Origin: Acidobacteriota bacterium
Lineage (GTDB): Bacteria > Acidobacteriota > Vicinamibacteria > Vicinamibacterales > UBA2999
Direction: 5' to 3'
DNA: 20,901 nt
Assembly: GCA_947465645.1 (NCBI GenBank)
Contig: CANIBQ010000089.1
Location: 1 to 20,901, forward strand
The notes under the pieces were generated by a model that saw nothing but the letters and a program-made list of their open reading frames with translations, made no database searches and had not been told where the DNA came from. Made by a program: the position numbers and the translations under genes. Position 1 is the stretch's first letter. Every line of letters begins with the position of its first letter. Shown here piece by piece: positions 10,826 to 16,592 of the stretch.

Positions 10826-12454
10826 TCATGCGGGCCTCCGCCTGCCGCCCATCTCCGCCGCCTCGCGCTGCTTGGCGGCGCGCAGCTTCTTCAGCGCGCG
10901 GCTCTCGATCTGGCGAATGCGCTCGCGCGTCACCGACAGTTGCCGGCCGATCTCCTCGAGCGTGTGCTCACGGTCGGTGCCGAGCCCGTACCGGAGGCGC
11001 AGCACTTCGCGTTCGCGGTCCGACAGCGGCGCGAGCGCCCGTTCGACCTCATTGGCGACGTCGCCGTCGATCGCCGTGTCTTCCGGAGAGCGGACGCTGA
11101 CGTCGGGAAGCATGTCGCCGAGCTCGGAGCCGTCGTCTTCGCCGATCTTCATCTCCAGCGAATACGGCGTCTTCTGCGCTTCGAGCAGCAGGCGCACTTT
11201 GGCCACCGGGATCTTCAGGCGATCGGCGAGATCCTGCGGACTGGGCTCGCGGTTGCCAGCCGACCGCAGCGCCTTGCGCTCTTTCTCGAGCTTGTTGAGC
11301 GATTCGATCACGTGAACGGGCAGCCGGATCGTGCGGCCTGAATCGGCGATCGACCGGGTGATCGCCTGGCGAATCCACCACGTCGCATAGGTCGAGAACT
11401 TGAAGCCGCGGCGGAACTGAAATCGATCCACGGCCTTCATCAGCCCGATGTTGCCCTCCTGGATCAGATCGAGGAAAGAGAGGCCGCGGTTGAGGTAGCG
11501 CTTGGCGATCGACACGACCAGCCGCAGGTTGGCTTCCATCAGCTCGCGCTTGGCGTCGCGCACCGTCTCTTCCGCGGCTTCGACCTTGGCGAATCGGCGG
11601 CGAAATTCGGCCTTCGGGATGCCTGCCCGCGCTTCGAGCGCGCGGCAGCGATCGAGGCGTTCGGCGCGAGGCACCTGCTCGAGGTTGCGGAACTCGGCGT
11701 CGATCTCCCGCAGCTCCGTCACCACGTCGTCGATCAGCGCGGGGCGGATCGGCTGCGCCGCCAGCTCGCCGGCGATCGCCTTGCGCGCCTTGTCGATGCT
11801 CTTCTCCGTATCGGTGCGCGTCTTGGTGCCGACCCGCGGGTTCTCGAGACGCGTGCGAAGGTTGTCGATCAGGCAGCGACGCCGCTTGATGCGCGCAAAG
11901 GCCTTCATCACCGGCGTCGTGGTCTCTTCGCGCAGCTCGCCGCCTTCGGGGAGGAGGATCAACTCCGCGGCCGGGTCGCCTTTCACGCGGATTCGGTCGG
12001 CGAGCGCCACCAGGGTCTGCACCGCCGCTGGAATGTCACCGAGCGCGGCCACGAGCTCTCGCTGGGCGTTTTCAATCCGCAGGCCAATCGCCTGCTCGTC
12101 TTTCGCCTTCAGCAGCTTCCGCTTGCCGATGTGCTGGAGGTAGACACGAACCAGGTCGACGTCCTCACGCGACCCCGGGACCGCGGCCTCCGCCACCCCG
12201 GATTGTTCCTCGTCTTCGTCGTCTTCGAAGCCGTCTCTACCCGGGACCGGCTGAGCCGTAAACGCCTCCGGCTCCTCTTCGGTGAGCAATCGCTCGGGGG
12301 CGACCTGAAACGGCTGACCTTCTTCTGTGTCTTCGCGCTCTTCGACGTCGAGGCCAAACTCATGCGCACGGCGCCGCCAATCGAGCACGTGTACCTGGTT
12401 TGACGGGTCGTTCCACTCGATCAGTGACTTCCGACGAGACGCTTTTGTCGCCAT
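10826..12454 (-). CDS. rpoD: Sigma-70 family RNA polymerase sigma factor, RpoD/SigA type
   Basis: A 542-residue primary-type sigma factor. An acidic N-terminus (about 35-95) precedes region 1.2 ([20 protein letters not shown], about 98-131). A charged helical non-conserved region follows (about 140-300). Region 2 starts near 307 with [20 protein letters not shown], the -10 recognition and melting segment including [20 protein letters not shown]. Region 3 follows, then the 3.2 linker [13 protein letters not shown], and region 4 (about 477-530) with [15 protein letters not shown] and the helix-turn-helix [20 protein letters not shown]. It directs RNA polymerase to promoters of the TTGACA/TATAAT type, such as the one seen before hutU. 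No canonical region 1.1 is evident. ATG 12454 was chosen because the frame further upstream is antisense to the divergent DUF1080 gene; AGGA lies just upstream. Whether this is the sole housekeeping factor is not decidable here. Confidence 0.9.
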   Translation of the reverse strand: MATKASRRKSLIEWNDPSNQVHVLDWRRRAHEFGLDVEEREDTEEGQPFQVAPERLLTEEEPEAFTAQPVPGRDGFEDDEDEEQSGVAEAAVPGSREDVDLVRVYLQHIGKRKLLKAKDEQAIGLRIENAQRELVAALGDIPAAVQTLVALADRIRVKGDPAAELILLPEGGELREETTTPVMKAFARIKRRRCLIDNLRTRLENPRVGTKTRTDTEKSIDKARKAIAGELAAQPIRPALIDDVVTELREIDAEFRNLEQVPRAERLDRCRALEARAGIPKAEFRRRFAKVEAAEETVRDAKRELMEANLRLVVSIAKRYLNRGLSFLDLIQEGNIGLMKAVDRFQFRRGFKFSTYATWWIRQAITRSIADSGRTIRLPVHVIESLNKLEKERKALRSAGNREPSPQDLADRLKIPVAKVRLLLEAQKTPYSLEMKIGEDDGSELGDMLPDVSVRSPEDTAIDGDVANEVERALAPLSDREREVLRLRYGLGTDREHTLEEIGRQLSVTRERIRQIESRALKKLRAAKQREAAEMGGRRRPA

Positions 12455-12562
12455 GAGTCCTGCTGTAAATGCAAGGCGGTTGCCCTGCCGCCGGGCCGCT
12501 GGCGCGGCCGGACGCGCCGTGACTATGGCATCATCCGGTCTCACAGAAAAGGGGGGTTCGTG

Positions 12563-13144
12563 ATGATGCGCGCAACCGTAGCTCTGGCCCTGCTCCTTGG
12601 GGGCTTTTCGGGATTTGATGCGGCGTCCCTGTCTGGCCAGGCGGCCGCCGGATGGACGTCGCTGTTCGACGGCAGGAGCCTCGACGGCTGGACGCCGATT
12701 GGCGACGCGAACTGGAGGCTGGCCGAAGGCGCCGTGCAGGCCGACAAGGGCTCGGGCTTCCTGGTGTCGAAGCAGTCTTACGGCGACTTCGAGCTCCGGA
12801 CCGAAGTCTGGGTAGACGAGCCGGCAAACAGCGGTGTATTCATCCGCATCTCCGATCCCACGATGGTGAGCTCGACGACGTCGTACGAGGTCAACATCTT
12901 CGACACGCGCCCCGACCCGGTCTATCGCACCGGGGCCATCGTCAACATCGCCAAGCCGATGAGCGTGGAGAACGCGGCGAACAAGTGGAACACGCTGGTG
13001 ATTACCGCGAAGGGTCCGCGATTGACGGTGAACCTCAATGGCAAGCCGATGGTGGACGTGCAGGACACCAAGCATTCGCGCGGACCGATTGCGCTCCAGT
13101 ACGGCGCGGGCGTCGTGAAGTTCCGGAAAGTCGAGATCAGGTAA
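12563..13144 (+). CDS. Secreted DUF1080 (3-keto-disaccharide hydrolase-like) protein
   Basis: A 193-residue protein with an N-terminal signal peptide ([20 protein letters not shown]) and one DUF1080 domain. Hallmarks are [19 protein letters not shown], then [37 protein letters not shown], and the closing KFRKVEIR. The fold is a concanavalin-like beta-sandwich. Some members hydrolyse 3-keto-glycosides, while many have no tested activity. GGGGGG with six bases of spacing precedes ATG 12563; GTG 12560 and ATG 12566 are alternatives. It is divergent from the sigma-factor gene across 108 bases and is followed by the tRNA-Lys gene. It is probably periplasmic and acts on a carbohydrate, which is inference from the family. 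Confidence 0.85.
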   Translation: MMRATVALALLLGGFSGFDAASLSGQAAAGWTSLFDGRSLDGWTPIGDANWRLAEGAVQADKGSGFLVSKQSYGDFELRTEVWVDEPANSGVFIRISDPTMVSSTTSYEVNIFDTRPDPVYRTGAIVNIAKPMSVENAANKWNTLVITAKGPRLTVNLNGKPMVDVQDTKHSRGPIALQYGAGVVKFRKVEIR

Positions 13145-13169
13145 GGGTGGAGGGCGTCTGTTTCTTTGG

Positions 13170-13175
13170 TACAAT
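13170..13175 (+). promoter_or_regulatory. Extended -10 element of the tRNA-Lys promoter
   Basis: TACAAT is five of six to consensus and is preceded by TGG, forming an extended -10 (TTGGTACAAT). It lies about 40 bases before the mature tRNA-Lys end, a normal leader length. No good -35 is visible 17 bases upstream, which is common for extended -10 promoters. Confidence 0.45.
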
Positions 13176-13215
13176 GCGCGCTCCACCCGCCATCGATCGC
13201 CGTGGCGGCGGAGCC

Positions 13216-13290
13216 GGGCCCCTAGCTCAGTGGTAGAGCACCTGACTTTTAATCAGGGTGTCTTGGGTTCGATCCCCAAGGGGCCCACCA
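13216..13290 (+). tRNA. tRNA-Lys (anticodon TTT)
   Basis: A complete cloverleaf can be drawn. Acceptor GGGCCCC (13216-13222) pairs with GGGGCCC (13280-13286). D stem GCTC pairs with GAGC. Anticodon stem CCTGA/TCAGG encloses loop CTTTTAA with anticodon TTT at 13248-13250. T stem TTGGG/CCCAA encloses loop TTCGATC. The discriminator is A and CCA is encoded (13288-13290). Confidence 0.97.
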
Positions 13291-13373
13291 GCCTTCGCTT
13301 ACCCTGTCCGCCGCGAAGGCTGTCAGCCATGGCGCGCAGCGCGACGGCGGACGTGAGAGCTTCGGCTGGCAAG
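13288..13373. repeat. Nested palindromic element directly after tRNA-Lys
   Basis: AGCCTTCGC (13290-13298) and GCGAAGGCT (13313-13321) form a perfect 9-bp stem with a 14-base loop. An alternative stem pairs GTCCGCCG with CGGCGGAC, enclosing about 37 bases. The outer ends CCAGCC and GGCTGG also pair. There is no T-run after the first stem. It may end or process the tRNA transcript, or be an intergenic REP-like repeat; similar CTTCGC/GTCCGCC palindromes are common between genes in related environmental genomes (general impression, not checked). Confidence 0.6.
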
Positions 13374-13383
13374 CCACTACTGC

Positions 13384-14385
13384 CTATCTCGTGAACACCA
13401 CAATCAGTGCGAGGGCCGCGAGAAGCAACGCCAGCCCGCTGAGAGCTACGGGTAGCCACCGCATCACCTGAAGCGCCGGCACGGCGCGAATCGCTTCCTC
13501 GATGTGTGTCTCCGGTTGCGGCGTGAAGAGCGACTGACGCATCACGCGCCTGGAGGCGATCACATCGCGGATGCCTTCGTCCAGGTGCCGCTGGTGGATC
13601 ATCTTCAAGGCATCGTTCCCCGGCTCGCTTGCCGCAGCCATCGCCGCTTTCAGCACCGCGTTGCGGATGTCTCCGCCGGTGGCCTCGTACTGTTCCGCGA
13701 GCGAACGGAAGTTCACATCGGGTGCGAGCGGCGTGAGCCTGGGATGCATCTGCACGCGCCAGATCTGCTCTCGCTCGGCCACGCCAGGCATTTCGAACAG
13801 CACGTGCGTCCGGATGCGGCGTTCGAACGCCGGGTCGAAGTTCGCCGCGAGGTTGGTCGCGAAGATCACGACCCCGCTGAACGACTCGAGCTCCTTGAGC
13901 AGCACGTTGACGACCGTATTCGATTCCCGGAGGAAGGCATGCTCTGTCGAGGAGGAGCGGCGCGCGGCGATGGCGTCGGCTTCGTCGAAGAGCAGCACGG
14001 CGTTCTGCTCGCGCGCGAGGCGGAACACCGCCGCGACGTTCTTCGGCGTCTCGCCCATCCAGAGCGATTCCACTTCCGCGTAGCGGACGACGAGCAGGTG
14101 CCGACCGAGCGCATGGGCGATGGCCTCCGCGCATATCGTCTTACCGGTGCCGGGCGGCCCGGCAAAGTTGAAGGCGAGCGCCAGACCAGCCGGGTGCCTC
14201 TCGCCGAGCCCCCAGCGGTTGAAAATCAGGTCGTGGCTGGTGACATGGACCAGCGCCTGGTCGAGGGCTCGCCGGGTCGCCGGCGGCAGGATCACATCGT
14301 CAAAGCTGCGGCGGGGCACCACGGTCTCGACTGTGCGGCGGGAGCCTGTGAGGCCGTTGAGGACACGAAGGAGCGGGTTGGTCAT
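13384..14385 (-). CDS. AAA+ ATPase with C-terminal transmembrane anchor
   Basis: A 333-residue classical AAA protein. Walker A is GPPGTGKT (76-83) and Walker B is VLLFDEADA (130-138). The second region of homology runs ATNLAANFDPAFERRI, with candidate arginine fingers at R189/R190. A sensor-2-like GGDIRNAVLKAAMAA follows. After a linker, the last 27 residues form one hydrophobic helix (WLPVALSGLALLLAALALIV), so the protein should be tail-anchored with the ATPase in the cytoplasm. Overall the domain resembles FtsH/Bcs1/spastin-type remodelling ATPases, but there is no protease domain. The start at 14385 (MTNPLLRVLNG) is preferred; the longer frame to 14469 would run into the divergent tRNA-Glu gene. 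The substrate is unknown. It stands alone between two tRNA genes, so context gives no partner. Confidence 0.85.
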   Translation of the reverse strand: MTNPLLRVLNGLTGSRRTVETVVPRRSFDDVILPPATRRALDQALVHVTSHDLIFNRWGLGERHPAGLALAFNFAGPPGTGKTICAEAIAHALGRHLLVVRYAEVESLWMGETPKNVAAVFRLAREQNAVLLFDEADAIAARRSSSTEHAFLRESNTVVNVLLKELESFSGVVIFATNLAANFDPAFERRIRTHVLFEMPGVAEREQIWRVQMHPRLTPLAPDVNFRSLAEQYEATGGDIRNAVLKAAMAAASEPGNDALKMIHQRHLDEGIRDVIASRRVMRQSLFTPQPETHIEEAIRAVPALQVMRWLPVALSGLALLLAALALIVVFTR

Positions 14386-14461
14386 CAGATGGAAGTCGAA
14401 TGCAAACCCACATCCATCGACGTCTGTGTCAAAATGGTCTGTCGCACTCGCTCCGACAGAC

Positions 14462-14537
14462 GTCCCCATCGTCCAGAGGCCTAGGACGCGGCCCTTTCAA
14501 GGCTGAAACCAGGGTTCGAATCCCTGTGGGGACGCCA
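14462..14537 (+). tRNA. tRNA-Glu (anticodon TTC)
   Basis: Acceptor GTCCCCA (14462-14468) pairs with TGGGGAC (14527-14533). D stem GTCC pairs with GGAC. Anticodon stem CGGCC/GGCTG (one G-T pair) encloses loop CTTTCAA with anticodon TTC. T stem CAGGG/CCCTG encloses TTCGAAT. The discriminator is G and CCA is encoded (14535-14537). A weak -10-like TCAAAAT lies about 30 bases upstream. Confidence 0.97.
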
Positions 14538-14591
14538 GATTATGTGGAAAGTTCCCCTGTCGTTCAGGGTTGATGTGAAAAGCAAGTGAAG

Positions 14592-14619
14592 GGAAGGGCC
14601 GGAACAACCAGCCCCTTCC
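14592..14619 (+). terminator. Possible terminator hairpin after tRNA-Glu
   Basis: GGAAGGG (14592-14598) pairs with CCCTTCC (14613-14619) around a 14-base loop and is followed by TTTG. The stem is perfect but the T-run is short. It sits between tRNA-Glu and the next gene, where a terminator is expected. Confidence 0.35.
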
Positions 14620-14638
14620 TTTGCCTGCCGTGAGCGCC

Positions 14639-14971
14639 ATGGCGGAGAAGCGCCGCTCACTCGTCCGGAAGCGTCCCGCCGTCACCTACACCGTCTACGT
14701 CATAGAACTGTCTCGCGACTGCCTGCGAAAGCCGTGTGCCTTCGCACCGCTCTACGTCGGCCAAACCGCCCACACGCCCGAGCACCGATTCGAGCAACAT
14801 CAGGCAGGAGGGAAGCTGGCCGCGCCCAAAGCGCACAGATATGGCGTCCGTCTTCGCTACGACCTGATGGAGGGGATTGAACGGTGCGCCACCAGGAAGG
14901 AGGCGGAGCAGATGGAAATGTCAGTCGCGAAGGCGTTGGAGCAACGGGGGCATCGGGTGTTTTGGGGGTGA
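14639..14971 (+). CDS. Small GIY-YIG-like nuclease superfamily protein
   Basis: A 110-residue protein that fits a minimal GIY-YIG fold. VYVIEL (20-25 region) stands in the GIY strand. LYVGQT (38-43) replaces the YIG motif. The conserved Arg50 lies in EHRFEQH, and the catalytic-type Glu93 lies in TRKEAEQMEMSVAKAL. The protein ends with GHRVFWG. GIY-YIG domains cut DNA in repair, recombination and mobile elements. Very small single-domain members are common and mostly untested. ATG 14639 was chosen over a TTG at 14621 inside the preceding hairpin region; there is no strong Shine-Dalgarno. It is the first gene after tRNA-Glu, in a stretch that looks accessory. The motifs deviate from consensus, so nuclease activity is uncertain. 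Confidence 0.6.
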   Translation: MAEKRRSLVRKRPAVTYTVYVIELSRDCLRKPCAFAPLYVGQTAHTPEHRFEQHQAGGKLAAPKAHRYGVRLRYDLMEGIERCATRKEAEQMEMSVAKALEQRGHRVFWG

Positions 14972-15103
14972 TGGCCACAACGGTCGGCGAGCCATCGACC
15001 GCTGAACGCGAGACCGAACTTCGTGCGCTTCGCGGCATGCCTCGTCGACGTGGCCGAATAACGCCTCGAGGTCGCGCAGCGTGTGATTCTTGCTCTCGGC
15101 CAT
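14921..15103 (-). CDS. Possible small protein or gene remnant, antisense to the end of the GIY-YIG gene
   Basis: A 60-codon frame starting MAESKNHTLRDLEALFGHVD, with GAGG five bases before the ATG. The first 40 residues are amphipathic and use GC-ending codons like real genes here. The remainder (proline-rich, over the 3' end of the GIY-YIG gene) does not look coding. It may be the surviving 5' part of a deleted gene. No family is recognised. Positions 14972-15321 otherwise hold only this frame, a short tandem repeat and a receiver-gene remnant. Confidence 0.25.
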   Translation of the reverse strand: MAESKNHTLRDLEALFGHVDEACREAHEVRSRVQRSMARRPLWPSPPKHPMPPLLQRLRD

Positions 15104-15132
15104 CGCACCTCGGCTCACAGCACATTGGTTGC

Positions 15133-15160
15133 CGAGCTGCGGCTCACGAGCTGCGGCTCA
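15133..15160. repeat. Two exact tandem copies of a 14-base unit
   Basis: CGAGCTGCGGCTCA occurs twice in a row (15133-15146 and 15147-15160). Each unit contains the small palindrome GAGC-TGCG-GCTC. It lies ten bases before the remnant receiver gene and looks like a local duplication in unconstrained DNA. Confidence 0.8.
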
Positions 15161-15169
15161 GCTTTCGGT

Positions 15170-15321
15170 ATGGAAGGAATCATTCTGATAGTTGAGGACG
15201 ATCCAGAGTTGCGCGAGCTAGCGATCTCAATCCTGCGGATTTCGCGTGCATTCTCAAGAAGCCGATCTCGGTTGACACTTTGGCCAATGCGGTCGCGCAC
15301 TGTCGCGGCGCTCACTCGCAC
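15170..15321 (+). pseudogene. Remnant of a response-regulator receiver domain (middle deleted, frame shifted)
   Basis: From ATG 15170 the frame reads MEGIILIVEDDPELRELAIS, the first strand and helix of a CheY-like receiver including the acidic Glu-Asp-Asp pocket. From about 15236 a different frame reads DFACILKKPISVDTLANAVA, which is the last strand and helix including the conserved Lys-Pro. Strands 2 to 4 with the phospho-acceptor Asp, about 60-65 residues, are missing, and the two halves are out of frame. The simplest reading is an internal deletion in a former receiver gene. The original 3' end cannot be placed; it runs into the convergent small gene at 15322. It is unlikely to make a working protein. 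Confidence 0.65.
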
Positions 15322-15576
15322 CTATTTCTGCGCTTCGACGATGACGCGTCCGTCGGTGTTCAGGTACACGCGGTACCTGTTCCCGTCCGTGCACGACGCG
15401 GCGTAGTCGTTCTCGGCCAGCAGCTTGACCGCGACGACCTCCCCGCACGGCTTCCCGTGCAGCGCGATCACCACCGTCAGATCTTTTTTCAGCGCTTCCT
15501 CGTCCTGCGCCGGCGACGCAACCGAGGGCAGCGCCGCGACGAACGCGAGGGCCAGCGACACAGTCAGTGTCTTCAT
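15322..15576 (-). CDS. Small secreted protein, function unknown
   Basis: An 84-residue protein with a clear signal peptide (MKTLTVSLALAFVAALPSVA), leaving about 62 mature residues after cleavage near the ASPA site. The mature part has an acidic start (QDEEALKKD). Two cysteines, Cys44 in GKPCGEV and Cys62 in ASCTDGN, could form a disulfide. It ends in NRYRVYLNTDGRVIVEAQK, which reads as a beta-hairpin. I do not recognise the family. The gene lies 12 bases downstream of the lipoprotein gene on the same strand, so the two are probably one transcript, and both products are exported. Confidence 0.7.
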   Translation of the reverse strand: MKTLTVSLALAFVAALPSVASPAQDEEALKKDLTVVIALHGKPCGEVVAVKLLAENDYAASCTDGNRYRVYLNTDGRVIVEAQK

Positions 15577-15588
15577 GACGGTTTCGTT

Positions 15589-16332
15589 TCAGACGTCGAG
15601 TGTCGCGAACCCCACCGGGTCCACGAGCAGGCCCCAGAGAGCCTCGCGTGACGACAGGATGACGGACGCGAGCCTCTTGTCGTCATCCTGCACCAGCGAC
15701 AGCACCTTCATGATGAGCAGGTCGTACGACCGGCGCAGATCCGCCGCCGTGAGCTTCCTGGTGCCCTGGTGGAACTCGCGGAGCCGATCCAGGAGATCGT
15801 CCATCTGGTTCTTGAGCGTGAGCTTGCTGAAGAAGCCGATCGCCTTCGTGTTCGTGAGCTCCTGTTTCAGCGTCGCCAGATCCAGCGGCGCTGTTGCGGC
15901 GGGCGGCTTCGCAACAGATACGGCGGCCGCAGGTGCGGCGGGAGTCGCGGGTTTCGACGCTGGTGTTGCCGTCCCGGCGACGGCCTTCGGAGCCGGTGAT
16001 GGAGGTGTGGCGATCGCCTGTGGAGCGGGCGCTCTCGAAACGGATGGTGCTGCCGCTGGTGCGGGCGTTGCCGGCACCGGCTGCGGCGGTCTGGCGTCGG
16101 CCTGCGGTGTCGCTGGCGTGGAGCTCGGCGCATCCGCCAGTGCTGGTGTTGTGGCGGGCGGAGGTGGAGCAGTGACGGAAGATTCAGGCGGCGGCTGCGC
16201 CTGCCGTGCTGGTTCGACTGCGGGCTGTGGCGCGGCTGGTGCTGTCACAACGGTCTGCTCGGGCGGTAGCGTGCAACAACCTGAGCACAGCACCAGCAAG
16301 ATAGCTGGTCCGACGCGGCCACTAACAGTCAT
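15589..16332 (-). CDS. Proline/alanine-rich lipoprotein with helical C-terminal domain
   Basis: A 247-residue protein. The N-terminus is a hydrophobic segment ending LLVLCSGCC, a probable lipoprotein signal with Cys19 as the lipidated residue. Residues 25-145 are low-complexity Pro/Ala/Thr/Ser, likely an extended spacer across the periplasm. Residues 150-247 form a helical domain with LKQELTNTKAIGFFSKLTLK, DDLLDRLREFHQG, LRRSYDLLIMKVLSLVQDDD, and SREALWGLLVDPVGFATL. I have the impression of an uncharacterised conserved family for this last part but cannot name it. ATG 16332 is the only start in the frame; GGGGAGG abuts it directly, an unusually short spacing. Together with the small secreted gene it forms a two-gene minus-strand unit. 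A role at the cell envelope is inference. Confidence 0.75.
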   Translation of the reverse strand: MTVSGRVGPAILLVLCSGCCTLPPEQTVVTAPAAPQPAVEPARQAQPPPESSVTAPPPPATTPALADAPSSTPATPQADARPPQPVPATPAPAAAPSVSRAPAPQAIATPPSPAPKAVAGTATPASKPATPAAPAAAVSVAKPPAATAPLDLATLKQELTNTKAIGFFSKLTLKNQMDDLLDRLREFHQGTRKLTAADLRRSYDLLIMKVLSLVQDDDKRLASVILSSREALWGLLVDPVGFATLDV

Positions 16333-16592
16333 CCTCCCCGTGTGGTCCGCAACTTCGATACCAGCCTCAGTCGCTCGACAGAGCTCGTTCCGCGGTGACT
16401 TCCGTCCTCCAGGGCGTCAGATTCTCAGACGCGTTCGAGAAGTTTTACCGGAGCGGGCGCGAAAAAATTCCGACTGCGAGTCCACCTACCGCCTTGAACG
16501 AAAGCGCTGTTCTTGCCGATAAGCCGACAGTGCGCAGCGGTGACCGTAACTCAGTCAGTAAGTCCCATCACAATAAAGACTTGCGTGGTCTG

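Noticed and set aside
12495..12510. GGCCGC-TGGC-GCGGCC hairpin between the sigma factor and DUF1080 genes
   Set aside because: Only a 6-bp stem in very GC-rich DNA and no T-run; likely chance.
12455..13186. Upstream extension of the sigma-factor frame by about 240 codons
   Set aside because: It is antisense to the DUF1080 gene; the sigma factor starts naturally at 12454.
14527..14560. Phage attachment site at the tRNA-Glu 3' end
   Set aside because: No direct repeat of the tRNA end and no integrase gene found in the window.
15425..16522. 365-codon plus-strand frame rich in Gly, Ala and Ser
   Set aside because: Complement of the Pro/Ala-rich lipoprotein spacer; low complexity comes from the opposite strand.
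16395..16592. Longer N-terminus of the propeller-like protein
   Set aside because: The extension is polar and would bury the signal peptide; the start at 16593 (or TTG 16581) gives a proper export signal.
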